DNA of 40,417 nt from NCBI GenBank assembly GCA_019752045.1, contig JAIEMP010000002.1:1-40417 (forward strand). The letters run 5' to 3'. A program made the translations under genes and the position numbers. Each line of letters begins with the position of its first letter. Within the stretch, counting starts at the first letter, position 1. This stretch comes from Chitinophagaceae bacterium. Lineage in GTDB: Bacteria; Bacteroidota; Bacteroidia; Chitinophagales; Chitinophagaceae. Positions 24,747 to 32,902 of the stretch are shown piece after piece. The notes below the pieces were generated by a model. It worked only from the letters and a program-made list of their open reading frames with translations, did no database searches and had not been told where the DNA came from.

Positions 24747-24747
24747 G

Positions 24748-26028
24748 TTAGTGTGTTTTTGAGTGAAATGTAGTAATGAAACCAAATTTTGTGTGTAACC
24801 AGACGGCAAGCGCTTCGTAAAAATAAATAACGTCGATGGCCAAGATAATCACTATCAGTGAAATTTTTGTATCTATTTTCAGGTTAAACCATTTAAAGAA
24901 CATGATGCCGATATAAACTGAAAGAACGGCAAAAAAGATCTGCGCCAGTTTGGCTACCAGATGAAACCAGATATGCTCTTCTATATAATAACGCATAAAC
25001 AGTGCTACGTGCAGCCATGCGATCAGGATGGTAATGATCCAGAAAAGCCACACAGGAATGTCGCCAATATATTTTCCATCGAGTATCATCGAAAGGATAT
25101 TGGCATGGATCACTATCCCGTTCATATCGGGAATTGATTTGCCGGCAAAATTCGGATTCATGGGAGTAAAGTGCTTGTCCTCCACATTATTTGGATCTGG
25201 GTTGATGTAGCCCATCAACACAATTTTATCTTTTAAAAAGTCTGGAGCAATATTATCTTCCAGCAAAGCGGCGCCATCAATAATCATGTATTGTTCTTCT
25301 TTGCGGGAGTAGTTGATCACTTCAAATTCTTTCTTTCGCTGTTCCATTTTATCTACCAGTTCCTGATCGGCAATGGAAAGGATAGCTATCGGAAAGCTCA
25401 GGCATTTTTTGCCGTTGATTTGTTCAGATGGAGAAAATGTTCGGATAGTGCCGCCATCTTCACCAATAAAATTGGCATAACCACGGTTCTTGCTCACTGC
25501 ACCAAAGTATCCTGTGTTTTCTTTTTCCTGATCGTTATTGTTTTTGTCTTTCCAGTTAATATATGATGCCATCACCAGATTGGGTGTGGTTTGAATCATG
25601 TTCCTGAGTAAAGAATCCGGAATGGGCTCCTGTGCTGCATGAAACACCACATCCAGTCCAATCACTTTTGGTTTTGCGTTTCTGATCTTTTCAATCATAC
25701 CTGCAAGTCCAATCCGGTCAGCATTTCCAATATTGATGATGATGATTCTGTTGTCGAAAGGTGTTCCGGCATTCTTATTCAGAACAGAGTAAGCGATATC
25801 ATTAAAATCGAGATCTTTTAATGCTGTTTTAAACGGGTTGAGAATACTTGTGTTTAAAGGAATCAGGCTGAGCATCCAGATTACAGCAAAAACAGACAGG
25901 GTAGCCAAAATAGTATCTCTCTTATATAAATACCGCAGATAAAAGTGATGCATCCATTGATAGGCTCTTTTTAAGAAGGAAATGCGGGGTGACTTTTTTT
26001 TTGAATGCAGTTGTTTGGGTGGTTTCAT
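24748..26028 (-). CDS. CHASE2-domain membrane sensor protein
   Basis: The 426-residue protein has one N-terminal helix (about 38-60, TILATLSVFAVIWMLSLIPL), a periplasmic CHASE2 domain (DLDFNDIAYSVLNKNAG, IIIINIGNADRIGLAGMI, KPKVIGLDVVF, ILMGYINPDPNNVEDKHFTPM, DMNGIVIHANILSMIL), then three C-terminal helices (about 325-410). No kinase, cyclase or other output domain follows, which is unusual; CHASE2 is normally fused to one. Output may be supplied by neighbours: the FecR-like protein downstream and the divergent caspase-TPR protein. The ATG at 26028 is 52 nt from the ATG of that gene. Confidence 0.82.
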   Translation of the reverse strand: MKPPKQLHSKKKSPRISFLKRAYQWMHHFYLRYLYKRDTILATLSVFAVIWMLSLIPLNTSILNPFKTALKDLDFNDIAYSVLNKNAGTPFDNRIIIINIGNADRIGLAGMIEKIRNAKPKVIGLDVVFHAAQEPIPDSLLRNMIQTTPNLVMASYINWKDKNNNDQEKENTGYFGAVSKNRGYANFIGEDGGTIRTFSPSEQINGKKCLSFPIAILSIADQELVDKMEQRKKEFEVINYSRKEEQYMIIDGAALLEDNIAPDFLKDKIVLMGYINPDPNNVEDKHFTPMNPNFAGKSIPDMNGIVIHANILSMILDGKYIGDIPVWLFWIITILIAWLHVALFMRYYIEEHIWFHLVAKLAQIFFAVLSVYIGIMFFKWFNLKIDTKISLIVIILAIDVIYFYEALAVWLHTKFGFITTFHSKTH

Positions 26029-26039
26029 TAATTCAATGC

Positions 26040-26070
26040 TTGGCTTATTAAAACTGAAACTGTACTTTAG
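26040..26070 (+). promoter_or_regulatory. candidate promoter for the caspase-TPR gene
   Basis: TTG 26040-26042 and TACTTTAG 26063-26070 (7 of 8 to TAnnTTTG) are 20 nt apart, 10 nt before the ATG at 26081, so the leader would be very short. It lies in the tight divergent spacer with the CHASE2 gene. Confidence 0.45.
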
Positions 26071-26080
26071 CCTCCAATAT

Positions 26081-29000
26081 ATGAGAAATTGTTTTGCTTT
26101 TGCAATACTGCTTACAGCATTTTTTATTTATAGGCCTGTAGAGTTACCTGCACAACAAACCGCATCATCACCAAAACCTGATTCAACCGGCATTGTGAAG
26201 GGGAGCCAGAGTTATGCCATGATCGTTGGTATTTCAACCTACAAACACATCCGTCCGTTATCTTTTGCCGACAGCGATGCAGGGTTATTTAAAGATTTTC
26301 TCAAATCGGCAGGCGCAGGAAATATTGCAGATGACCATATCCTGTTTATGATTAATGAAGATGCAACAGCTGCTAACTTCTGGGTAAAGGGTATGGCCTG
26401 GCTGCGGCAGAAAAACATGAAAGCAGGAGACAGACTATACATTTACCTCGCCGGTCATGGTGATGCAATAAACCAGGATGAGTATTTTTTTTTAACCTAC
26501 GATTGTAATCCCGCCGGCGATAAAAACAATTACATCGTTACAGGAAGTATTCAGTTGTACAATCTGAAGAGCCGTATAGCCGAGTTAAGCAGAAAGCATG
26601 TAGAAATTTTTCTCATCATGGATGCCTGTCGTACCAACGAATTGCCCGGTGGGGAAGATGGACAGCAGATTTTAAACTCTGCCATCTCTGAACGTAAAGC
26701 AGGGGAGATCATCATGCTGGCAACAGGAGCAGGACAGGAGTCAATGGAAGATGCTACTATCGGTAACGGACATGGGTTGTTTACCTATTATCTTGTAGAT
26801 GGTTTGAGTGGCTGGGCTGATGGATATGAAGGCAAGGATGGATTGATTACGTTGGTGGAGCTTCGTTCTTATGTACTTGCAAAAGTGCCCGCATTAGCTG
26901 TACAGAAATACAAAAAGAAACAAGAACCTTTTATTTGTTGTGATGAAGCAGGACAGCGGCCAATTGCAGTGGTTGACAGCGCATTTTTCAGGCAGTGGGA
27001 AATGAGCAAAAATCTTTCTGCTTCAAATGAAGAAGATGTGAACCAGATAGTGCGTAATGCCCGTGGGCGTGGGGCTTTAAAGGTTGACAGTAATGTAGCC
27101 ATACTTTATAACCAGTTTAATCAATCTATTCGCAAACTGAAATTAACAGGAGACAGTTCTGCCGATTACTATTACAATCAACTCAATAAATTATATCCGG
27201 ATAATGTATTAACCATTGATGCACGGCAAACACTTGCAGCAGAGTTCATCAATTTTGCACAACGTAAAATTAATTTATACCTCAGCGGAAAAGATGCACT
27301 GGGCATACAACAGATCCGTACACAGTTAGATGAATCGCAACGTAGCGAAGAAATACAATCAGGAATTGAACGGCTGGAATATATTGCGGGGCTCGATTTC
27401 GGCAATGTGGCTGTTATGATAAAAAAAGCAATTGATCTGGTTGACCCTGCAGACACAGAACTCATTAAAGGATTACTCGGCAAATTATATTTCTTTAAAG
27501 CAAGAAGTTTTTTTGATGCAAAAAACAGGGTAACAGATATGCACGAAGCACGTGCACTCATTTACCAGGCTTATGCCATTGACAGTAATGCTGCTTATAT
27601 TTTGCATACCATAGCTTCTCTACAGTTACAGTTACGAAAGCCAGACAGTGCTGTTTACTTTGGTTTGCGGGCCATAAAGAAAGCTCCAAGATGGCGTTAC
27701 CCTTACAGCACTGTTGCATTTGCGTATGTTCAAATGAAGCGGTTCGATGTGGCACGTATGTATTATGAAAAAGCCATTGAAATTGATCAAAAGAGTGCAG
27801 ATGCCTATGTTGATCTTGGATATTTTGAATTTCAGCAACGCAGGGTTGAAAAAGCACAAACGCATTATCTCAAAGCATTGCAGTTTGATCCAAAGAATGT
27901 GTCGGCTCTGAATAATTTGGGATGGTTGATGAAAGAAAAAGGAAAGTACAGCGAAGCAGCACAGTATTTCAACACCTGTTTACAATACGATTCTTCTTTT
28001 GTATATGCCTATAATGGTTTAGCCAGAGTATATGGTGTAATGAAACGATACGACTCTGCAAGAATGTATTACCTGAAAAGTATGGATCATTACCCCGATC
28101 AGGCCTATGTGTATGGTTTGCTGGGGAATTTTTATAAAGAAATTAACCTGGGCGATTCTGCATTGAATTATTACCACCGCTCCATTAATGCAGATCCCAA
28201 TTATACACAACCTTTTATAGATCTTGCAAAATTGTTTGAACAGGCTAAGCGGATGGATTCTGCAACTTATTATTACAGGAAAGTTATCAGCCTTAATCCG
28301 CAATCGAAAAATTCATATTTAAGTCTGGCAACTTTTTTCCAGAACAGTAAGTTAGCCGATTCGGCCAATGTGTATTTCAACAAAGCCATTGAAGTTGATC
28401 CTGCTGATGCCGGCACTTACAATTCAATTGCGGTGTATTATTTCAGACGCAATCAAACAGACTCTGCAAGGAAATATTTTTCAACCGCTGTGTTGAATGA
28501 CAGCATGAACTCCACCTACGCAACCAATCTTGCAGCAGTGTATGAACGCCTCAAACAAAATGATTCGGCCATGTATTTCCTGCGCAGAGGATTGCAGTTA
28601 AGTCCGGGGAATGCACAGATTTATAACAGTATTGCGTTGTTGTACAAAAAGCAGAATCATTCTGATACGGCTTTGATGTATTATAAAGAAGCTTACCGAT
28701 ACAACAATGAAAATATTGCTGTGCTCAATGATCTGGCAGATCTGTACAGAGATATGAACGAACTGGATTCTGCAAAAAAATATTTACACGAAGCCATTTA
28801 CTTAAAACCCGATGTAGCAGATCTGTATAACAGTTTAGGCATCATCTTTATTAAATCGGGTGCGTACGATTCTGCACAATACTATCTGGTACGTGCAACC
28901 CAGCTGGATAAAACATTAATCCGCCCATTCAATAACCTCGGCAATATGTATTACATGCAGAAGAAGTATGCCGATGCATTGCCTTATTATCTGAAAGCAT

Positions 29001-29323
29001 TAGAACTTGATCCTGCATATGAAAACCCGTTATTATTTACTGGCATCATCTATACAACAATGGGGCAGTTTGAAAAAGGCATTGTATATCTTGAACAGGT
29101 CATCAAACAAAATAAGAAAAATGGAACTGCTTATTATTATCTCGCCATTTGTTACGCCTCTTTAAAGAATGATGCAAAAGCAATCAGTAATCTGGAGAAT
29201 GCATTAAAACAACAATTTGCTGATGCAGATACCATTCTCACACAAAAAGAGTTTCAGGAGCTCCGGTCAAATGCTGCATTTAAAAGCATGATGCAGAAAT
29301 ACTTCCCGGACCGCAAATTTTAG
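26081..29323 (+). CDS. exported caspase-like (C14) protease with a long TPR array
   Basis: From the ATG at 26081 the product has 1080 residues. A signal peptide (CFAFAILLTAFFIYRPVELPAQ) is followed by a caspase-like domain at about 40-290: SYAMIVGISTYKHIRPLSFADSDAG, YIYLAGHGDA with His126, and IFLIMDACRTNE with Cys183, so the dyad is intact. A helical linker leads into some 14 TPRs from about residue 470 to 1060, many with the spacer word D-S-A (RYDSARMYYLKS, GDSALNYYHRS). C14-TPR proteins occur across Bacteroidota, often without known targets. The divergent CHASE2 and FecR-like genes suggest a sensing partner. The in-frame start at 25982 overlaps the CHASE2 gene and was rejected. Confidence 0.85.
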   Translation: MRNCFAFAILLTAFFIYRPVELPAQQTASSPKPDSTGIVKGSQSYAMIVGISTYKHIRPLSFADSDAGLFKDFLKSAGAGNIADDHILFMINEDATAANFWVKGMAWLRQKNMKAGDRLYIYLAGHGDAINQDEYFFLTYDCNPAGDKNNYIVTGSIQLYNLKSRIAELSRKHVEIFLIMDACRTNELPGGEDGQQILNSAISERKAGEIIMLATGAGQESMEDATIGNGHGLFTYYLVDGLSGWADGYEGKDGLITLVELRSYVLAKVPALAVQKYKKKQEPFICCDEAGQRPIAVVDSAFFRQWEMSKNLSASNEEDVNQIVRNARGRGALKVDSNVAILYNQFNQSIRKLKLTGDSSADYYYNQLNKLYPDNVLTIDARQTLAAEFINFAQRKINLYLSGKDALGIQQIRTQLDESQRSEEIQSGIERLEYIAGLDFGNVAVMIKKAIDLVDPADTELIKGLLGKLYFFKARSFFDAKNRVTDMHEARALIYQAYAIDSNAAYILHTIASLQLQLRKPDSAVYFGLRAIKKAPRWRYPYSTVAFAYVQMKRFDVARMYYEKAIEIDQKSADAYVDLGYFEFQQRRVEKAQTHYLKALQFDPKNVSALNNLGWLMKEKGKYSEAAQYFNTCLQYDSSFVYAYNGLARVYGVMKRYDSARMYYLKSMDHYPDQAYVYGLLGNFYKEINLGDSALNYYHRSINADPNYTQPFIDLAKLFEQAKRMDSATYYYRKVISLNPQSKNSYLSLATFFQNSKLADSANVYFNKAIEVDPADAGTYNSIAVYYFRRNQTDSARKYFSTAVLNDSMNSTYATNLAAVYERLKQNDSAMYFLRRGLQLSPGNAQIYNSIALLYKKQNHSDTALMYYKEAYRYNNENIAVLNDLADLYRDMNELDSAKKYLHEAIYLKPDVADLYNSLGIIFIKSGAYDSAQYYLVRATQLDKTLIRPFNNLGNMYYMQKKYADALPYYLKALELDPAYENPLLFTGIIYTTMGQFEKGIVYLEQVIKQNKKNGTAYYYLAICYASLKNDAKAISNLENALKQQFADADTILTQKEFQELRSNAAFKSMMQKYFPDRKF

Positions 29324-29481
29324 TGTGGCTTTCAGGTGTTCAATTTTATCTGAAGCATATGTTTATTATGTATGTACAGAATAACTTTCTGTAGATTTCC
29401 TCATTTTTTCCATTTAAAAATATACAGCTTTTAACGTACTGGCACAATCTTTGGCATGCTGCCTTCATTAAACAAATTTTT

Positions 29482-30162
29482 ATGAGACAAAGCAGACAAG
29501 TACTTTATTATGTAGTTGCAGCAAGCATACTGCTGGCAGCGTGTAAGGGCATGACGAAAACGCAGAAAGGAGCCGTTATCGGTACAACCGGCGGGGCTGC
29601 TATTGGCGGAGTTATTGGAAGGGCATCGGGAAATACAGCTCTGGGCGCCATCATTGGTGCAGCTGTTGGAGGTACAGCCGGTGTATTAATCGGGAAAAAA
29701 ATGGATAAACAGGCCGAAGAAATTAAAAAGCAAATACCCAATGCAACAGTTGAGCGTATAGGGGAGGGAATTGAAGTGGAATTTGAAAGTAAAATACTTT
29801 TCGATTATGATAAAGCGCTGTTGAAATCTGAAGTGAAAAAAAGCTTAAACGATCTGGCTGTTATACTTAAAAAATATCCGGATACGGATATCGAAATTCA
29901 GGGTCATACTGATAATCAGGGATCAGATGCATATAACAATGCACTTGCACAACGCCGTGCAAACGCCGTAATGATGTATTTAATTGACAGAGGTATTCCC
30001 AACTCAAGAATGAATCCGAAAGCATTTGGCGAAAGCTCACCCAAGTACACAAACGAAACTGAAGATGGCAGGTCAAAAAACCGTCGTGTAGAATTTATGA
30101 TTACAGCCAATGAAAAAATGAAATCAGATGCTAAAAAAGAAGCAGAGAATTCAGGCAAATAA
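29482..30162 (+). CDS. OmpA-family lipoprotein with glycine-zipper region
   Basis: The 226-residue protein has a lipobox (ILLAAC, lipidated Cys21), a glycine-zipper segment at about 30-72 (GAVIGTTGGAAIGGVIGRASG, GAIIGAAVGGTAGVLIG), and a C-terminal OmpA domain at about 95-210 (KILFDYDKALLKSEVKKSL, IEIQGHTDNQGSDAYNNALAQRRANAV, PKAFGESSP, SKNRRVEF). It should anchor in the outer membrane and bind peptidoglycan. The PorT-like gene 25 nt downstream is likely in the same operon. Confidence 0.92.
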   Translation: MRQSRQVLYYVVAASILLAACKGMTKTQKGAVIGTTGGAAIGGVIGRASGNTALGAIIGAAVGGTAGVLIGKKMDKQAEEIKKQIPNATVERIGEGIEVEFESKILFDYDKALLKSEVKKSLNDLAVILKKYPDTDIEIQGHTDNQGSDAYNNALAQRRANAVMMYLIDRGIPNSRMNPKAFGESSPKYTNETEDGRSKNRRVEFMITANEKMKSDAKKEAENSGK

Positions 30163-30187
30163 AAAGACAACAAATTTTAAAAATAAA

Positions 30188-30865
30188 ATGATCAATATGA
30201 AATGGATAACTATGATGGCAGCAGCAGTTGTAAGCGTTGCAGCCTTAACAGCAAAAGCACAGGATAAAAAAGAGAACTCTTCAGCTGTTAGTTTTGGAGT
30301 AAGAGCAGGTATCAGTTTTCAGAATATCAATGGCAGAGATGCGGGTGACAATAAACTGGAAAACAAACTTGTTCCACGTTTTCAGGGTGGTGTAAATGTG
30401 GAGCTTCCTTTAGCAGATGATTTTTATTTACAGCCGGGTTTGTTATTTGCAGCAAAAGGAACAGAATTTAAGGGTTCAAACACCAACCTCAACCTTTCTT
30501 ATATTGAGGTGCCGGTAAATTTTTTATTTAAACCAACGCTGGGATCTCAGAAATTAATTATGGGTCTCGGGCCTTACGTAGGGTTTGGTATTGCCGGATC
30601 AACAAAATCTGAAAATGGCAACCGCTCATCCGTTAAATTTAAAAACAGCGTTACCCTTGGAGAAGCTTTAGCAGATCCTTATTACCGCAGTATGGATGCC
30701 GGTGCAAATTTGCTGTTTGGAGTTGAATTTACAAGTCATTTGAGTGTACAGCTAAATGCACAACTCGGTTTAGCTAAAATTAACCCCGATATTGAGGGCT
30801 TTAATGACAACAGGACTATTTACCGCAATACTGGTTTTGGTCTTTCAGTGGGTTACAGATTTTAA
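30188..30865 (+). CDS. outer-membrane beta-barrel protein (PorT-like)
   Basis: The start ATG at 30188 (or 30197, three codons on) gives a 225-residue protein with a signal peptide (KWITMMAAAVVSVAALTAKAQ). The rest alternates as in an eight-stranded barrel: AVSFGVRAGISFQNI, FQGGVNVELPLADDFYLQPGLLFAAKG, YIEVPVNFLFKP, LIMGLGPYVGFGIAG, LLFGVEFTSHLSVQLNAQLGLAKI, and terminal GFGLSVGYRF. This is the OMP_b-brl_2 family common in Bacteroidota; function is structural or unknown. An earlier frame overlaps the OmpA gene and was rejected. Confidence 0.85.
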   Translation: MINMKWITMMAAAVVSVAALTAKAQDKKENSSAVSFGVRAGISFQNINGRDAGDNKLENKLVPRFQGGVNVELPLADDFYLQPGLLFAAKGTEFKGSNTNLNLSYIEVPVNFLFKPTLGSQKLIMGLGPYVGFGIAGSTKSENGNRSSVKFKNSVTLGEALADPYYRSMDAGANLLFGVEFTSHLSVQLNAQLGLAKINPDIEGFNDNRTIYRNTGFGLSVGYRF

Positions 30866-30881
30866 TTACTGAAGATTTTAT

Positions 30882-30910
30882 AAAAACTCCCCTATACCGG
30901 GAGTTTTTTT
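30882..30910 (+). terminator. rho-independent terminator after the OmpA/PorT-like unit
   Basis: AAAAACTCCC 30882-30891 and GGGAGTTTTT 30899-30908 pair over 10 bp with a 7-nt loop, and the T-run continues. It lies 16 nt after the stop at 30865. Confidence 0.88.
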
Positions 30911-30970
30911 ATTTTTTTTATTTTTGTGGACTGATGCAGATAAAGATTTCAGAAATTAGATGAACAGGCA

Positions 30971-30978
30971 TATATTTG
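30971..30978 (+). promoter_or_regulatory. -7 box ahead of the tRNA-Arg genes
   Basis: TATATTTG matches TAnnTTTG exactly, 19 nt before the truncated tRNA-Arg. No clear TTG is seen at -33. The box would now drive the truncated tRNA and the intact copy in one transcript. Confidence 0.5.
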
Positions 30979-30996
30979 CAGCCCGATAATCGGAAT

Positions 30997-31054
30997 GGCT
31001 GCGTAGCTCAACTGAATAGAGCATCTGACTACGGATCAGAAGGTTGGAAAGTTC
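30997..31054 (+). pseudogene. truncated tRNA-Arg(ACG)
   Basis: This 58-nt piece has a 5' acceptor arm (GGCTGCG), D arm, anticodon stem TCTGA/TCAGA around the loop CTACGGA (anticodon ACG), a variable loop, the 5' T-stem GGAAA, and the T-loop start GTTC. It then runs into TTTTTTGATAA; the 3' T-stem and 3' acceptor arm are absent, so it cannot be a working tRNA. Breakage at the T-loop is where many integrases cut tRNA genes. It is nearly identical over 53 nt to the intact tRNA 24 nt downstream. Confidence 0.75.
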
Positions 31055-31077
31055 TTTTTTGATAATTTGTTTTAACT

Positions 31078-31151
31078 GGCTCTGTAGCTCAACTGAATAG
31101 AGCACTTGACTACGGATCAAGAGGTTTTAGGTTTGAATCCTAACAGAGTCA
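31078..31151 (+). tRNA. tRNA-Arg(ACG)
   Basis: This 74-nt sequence folds as a full cloverleaf: acceptor GGCTCTG with CAGAGTC (one G-U), D arm with AGCTCAACTGAATAGAGC, anticodon stem CTTGA/TCAAG with loop CTACGGA (anticodon ACG at 34-36), and T-stem TTAGG/CCTAA with loop TTTGAAT. The discriminator is A and CCA is not encoded. It reads CGN Arg codons after A34 deamination. Acceptor and T arms differ from the truncated copy, while the 5' half is nearly identical. Confidence 0.9.
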
Positions 31152-31170
31152 CTGATTTTCAACTTACTGT

Positions 31171-31211
31171 AAAGAGATTGATTTGGTAAAACAAGTCAAT
31201 CTCTTTTGTTT
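31171..31211 (+). terminator. terminator after tRNA-Arg
   Basis: AAAGAGATTGA 31171-31181 and TCAATCTCTTT 31196-31206 pair perfectly over 11 bp with a 14-nt loop, followed by TGTTTT. It starts 20 nt after the tRNA. Confidence 0.8.
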
Positions 31212-31286
31212 TATAGGATTTATTTTTCCCATTTATCATTTAGATTGATATTTTTCCAAATCAAGTTTAAATACCGGTTTTTCGGA

Positions 31287-31307
31287 TTTGCAAACAATTT
31301 GCAAACA
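31287..31307. repeat. two TTTGCAAACA direct repeats, 11 bp apart
   Basis: TTTGCAAACA at 31287-31296 and 31298-31307 are exact copies one helical turn apart, close to the proposed element end. This spacing suits arm-type integrase or excisionase sites. The 317-nt stretch 31152-31468 has no gene: it holds the tRNA terminator, these repeats, the AAAGGT palindrome and the terminator of the HTH operon. Confidence 0.5.
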
Positions 31308-31386
31308 AACAGAGTTTAAAAAAGATTTGCATTTTCTCTTTTGCTAATATATTGAGTTTATGATGTAAAAGAACTTTTGGTCATGT

Positions 31387-31401
31387 AAAGGTACAACCTT
31401 T
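31387..31401. promoter_or_regulatory. AAAGGT-ACA-ACCTTT inverted repeat
   Basis: Perfect 6-bp arms with a 3-nt centre at 31387-31401, downstream of the excisionase-like gene. This shape fits a dimeric protein site, but no protein can be assigned. Confidence 0.3.
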
Positions 31402-31429
31402 CCTAAAAATTTTGGTAAAGAAACTGAAC

Positions 31430-31453
31430 AAAAAAACCTGAAAGTTATTCAGG
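31430..31453 (-). terminator. terminator of the tra-xis minus-strand operon
   Basis: Read on the minus strand, CCTGAA (31448-31453) and TTCAGG (31437-31442) enclose a 5-nt loop and are followed by a run of seven T. It starts 16 nt after the stop of the excisionase-like gene. Confidence 0.75.
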
Positions 31454-31468
31454 CTCTTGCAATTTATT

Positions 31469-31789
31469 TTAACCAACCTGCTGCTTCAAATGATGCAGCT
31501 TTGAGCCAATTTTAAACTGATTTATCTTTTTTTCTTTAATATAATCAAGGACTTCTTTTTTGTCAAAATATATCCGGCCTCTTTGTTTGTGAGATGGCAA
31601 CCCCCGTTTTATCCAATCGGTTAAAGTAACAAGGGATATCCGTAAGAACCTGGCAACTTCTTTTCTATTCAGCAGGTCATCTGTATTTTGAGGAGCAACC
31701 GGTTGTATTTGCTCTGTTATAAATTCTTTAACTGCTTCTTTTACCCACCGTTTAAAATCATTTTCCGTGGGAATAAATAAAGTCTCCAT
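31469..31789 (-). CDS. excisionase-like helix-turn-helix protein
   Basis: The 106-residue protein carries a HTH_17/MerR-type DNA-binding domain in its middle: LLNRKEVARFLRISLVTLTDWIKRGLPSHKQRGRIYFDKKEVLDYIKEKK. The order of helix, turn, wing (GRIYF) and Lys-rich end is typical of excisionase-like proteins on Bacteroidota mobile elements. It is the last gene of the minus-strand operon and lies nearest the proposed element end, as expected for a recombination directionality factor. No integrase gene is adjacent, which is unusual. Other HTH regulators remain possible. Confidence 0.75.
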   Translation of the reverse strand: METLFIPTENDFKRWVKEAVKEFITEQIQPVAPQNTDDLLNRKEVARFLRISLVTLTDWIKRGLPSHKQRGRIYFDKKEVLDYIKEKKINQFKIGSKLHHLKQQVG

Positions 31790-31815
31790 AATAAAATTTT
31801 ATTAAGAATTAATAA

Positions 31816-32100
31816 TTATTGATTTAGATGGACGACACTTGCTGAATTAATATTGACTGAGGGTTTATAGTTGATGTATCCATACCGATGTAATTCATTC
31901 ATACACTTGTTATAAGTCTGCCTTGCATTTATTTTGGCAGCTTTCATAATTGAAGCCCTCTCGATTTTCACTGGATTACTTCCACCATTAACATTCCATT
32001 GCTGCAGCAACGCCATGTAAATGCTGATATGCGAAGCCCCAATACGGGTATCGGCTGCAATGGCATTATAGAAACCAGTTAATGGCGGAAAGATGCCCAT
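31816..32100 (-). CDS. small winged-helix-like protein of the ICE
   Basis: The 94-residue product has no certain family match. HISIYMALLQQWNVNGGSNPVKIERASIMKAAKINARQTYNKCMNELHRYGYINYKP reads as a winged helix of the replication-initiator or transcription-regulator kind: helix, helix with ASIMKAAKINARQTYNKCMNEL as recognition segment, then a GYINY beta wing. It follows the 251-residue unknown gene by 5 nt and precedes the excisionase-like gene by 26 nt. DNA binding is an inference. Confidence 0.55.
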   Translation of the reverse strand: MGIFPPLTGFYNAIAADTRIGASHISIYMALLQQWNVNGGSNPVKIERASIMKAAKINARQTYNKCMNELHRYGYINYKPSVNINSASVVHLNQ

Positions 32101-32105
32101 ACTAT

Positions 32106-32861
32106 TTAATCGTTGCTAACCCCGTTTCGTTTTCCCTTGCCTGCAATTCGCCTTTTCTTCATTAGTCCGCTACCTGATGTACCATTTGATTCTTCCGGAA
32201 TTGATTCATCACCGCTATCAGATTGCTTTCTTTTAAGTTGCAATTGTTTTTCCATGTATTTGTTTTGCAGAAAGCGATAGGCTTCATCTGTTGTAATTCC
32301 ACCACCATCTTCAGAAATATAAAACCGCTGGTTAACATCTGCTTTGTTTTTAACAAGTGTGATTGAGCCAACTATTTCCTGATGCAACGTACCTGCCCAG
32401 AACTTTTGTTTCAATGCAGATGCAATAACTTTTCCCGTTTCTGATTGTTCAATTGCGGATAGGCTATCCATGATGTTAGAAATTTTCAATTCTGTTTCCC
32501 AGGTTGATTTATCATCAAGGTTCCATTGCTTCTTCTCATCAATGCTGAATGCTTTTTTCCAATCAATAGCTGCCATTTGTTTTTCTAATTCTGCAGGGTT
32601 TACTCCATCAACAGGCAAGGCTAAACTGCCATTTGCTTTTTGCAGCGTTACATCATAGTATTGCAGCCGGTAGTTGTCAGTTTTTTGTAACTGTTCAAAA
32701 TACAAACTGAAAAGCATTACATCTTTTTCTTTAATCACTCTTTGAAGCAGATAAAAATTAGCAGGTTTAAAACAGATTCGTTTTAACAGCAAGCTACCGG
32801 CATCGTGAAAGCCAAGCACCTCTAACTGCTTACTCAACTCTGCTATATTCTGGATATTCAT
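32106..32861 (-). CDS. ICE-linked protein of unknown function, related to the upstream gene
   Basis: Not recognised by name. The 251-residue soluble protein has a helical N-terminal half (IAELSKQLEVLGFHDAGSLLLKRICFKP) and the stretch RFYISEDGGGITTDEAYRFLQNKY near residue 190, which closely resembles TFYLNKGKGVTAKEAYNLLDGRA in the 409-residue protein encoded just upstream. The C terminus is basic (MKKRRIAGKGKRNG), also as in that protein, which suggests nucleic-acid contact. It is in the tra operon; the gap to the 409-residue gene is 41 nt. Confidence 0.6.
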   Translation of the reverse strand: MNIQNIAELSKQLEVLGFHDAGSLLLKRICFKPANFYLLQRVIKEKDVMLFSLYFEQLQKTDNYRLQYYDVTLQKANGSLALPVDGVNPAELEKQMAAIDWKKAFSIDEKKQWNLDDKSTWETELKISNIMDSLSAIEQSETGKVIASALKQKFWAGTLHQEIVGSITLVKNKADVNQRFYISEDGGGITTDEAYRFLQNKYMEKQLQLKRKQSDSGDESIPEESNGTSGSGLMKKRRIAGKGKRNGVSND

Positions 32862-32902
32862 TTCACTACATTTGATAATTACTAAAATGGTTTAGGGATG
32901 TA

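Noticed and set aside
27178-28303. Several 80-127-residue minus-strand frames under the TPR array
   Set aside because: Antisense shadows produced by the repetitive TPR coding sequence.
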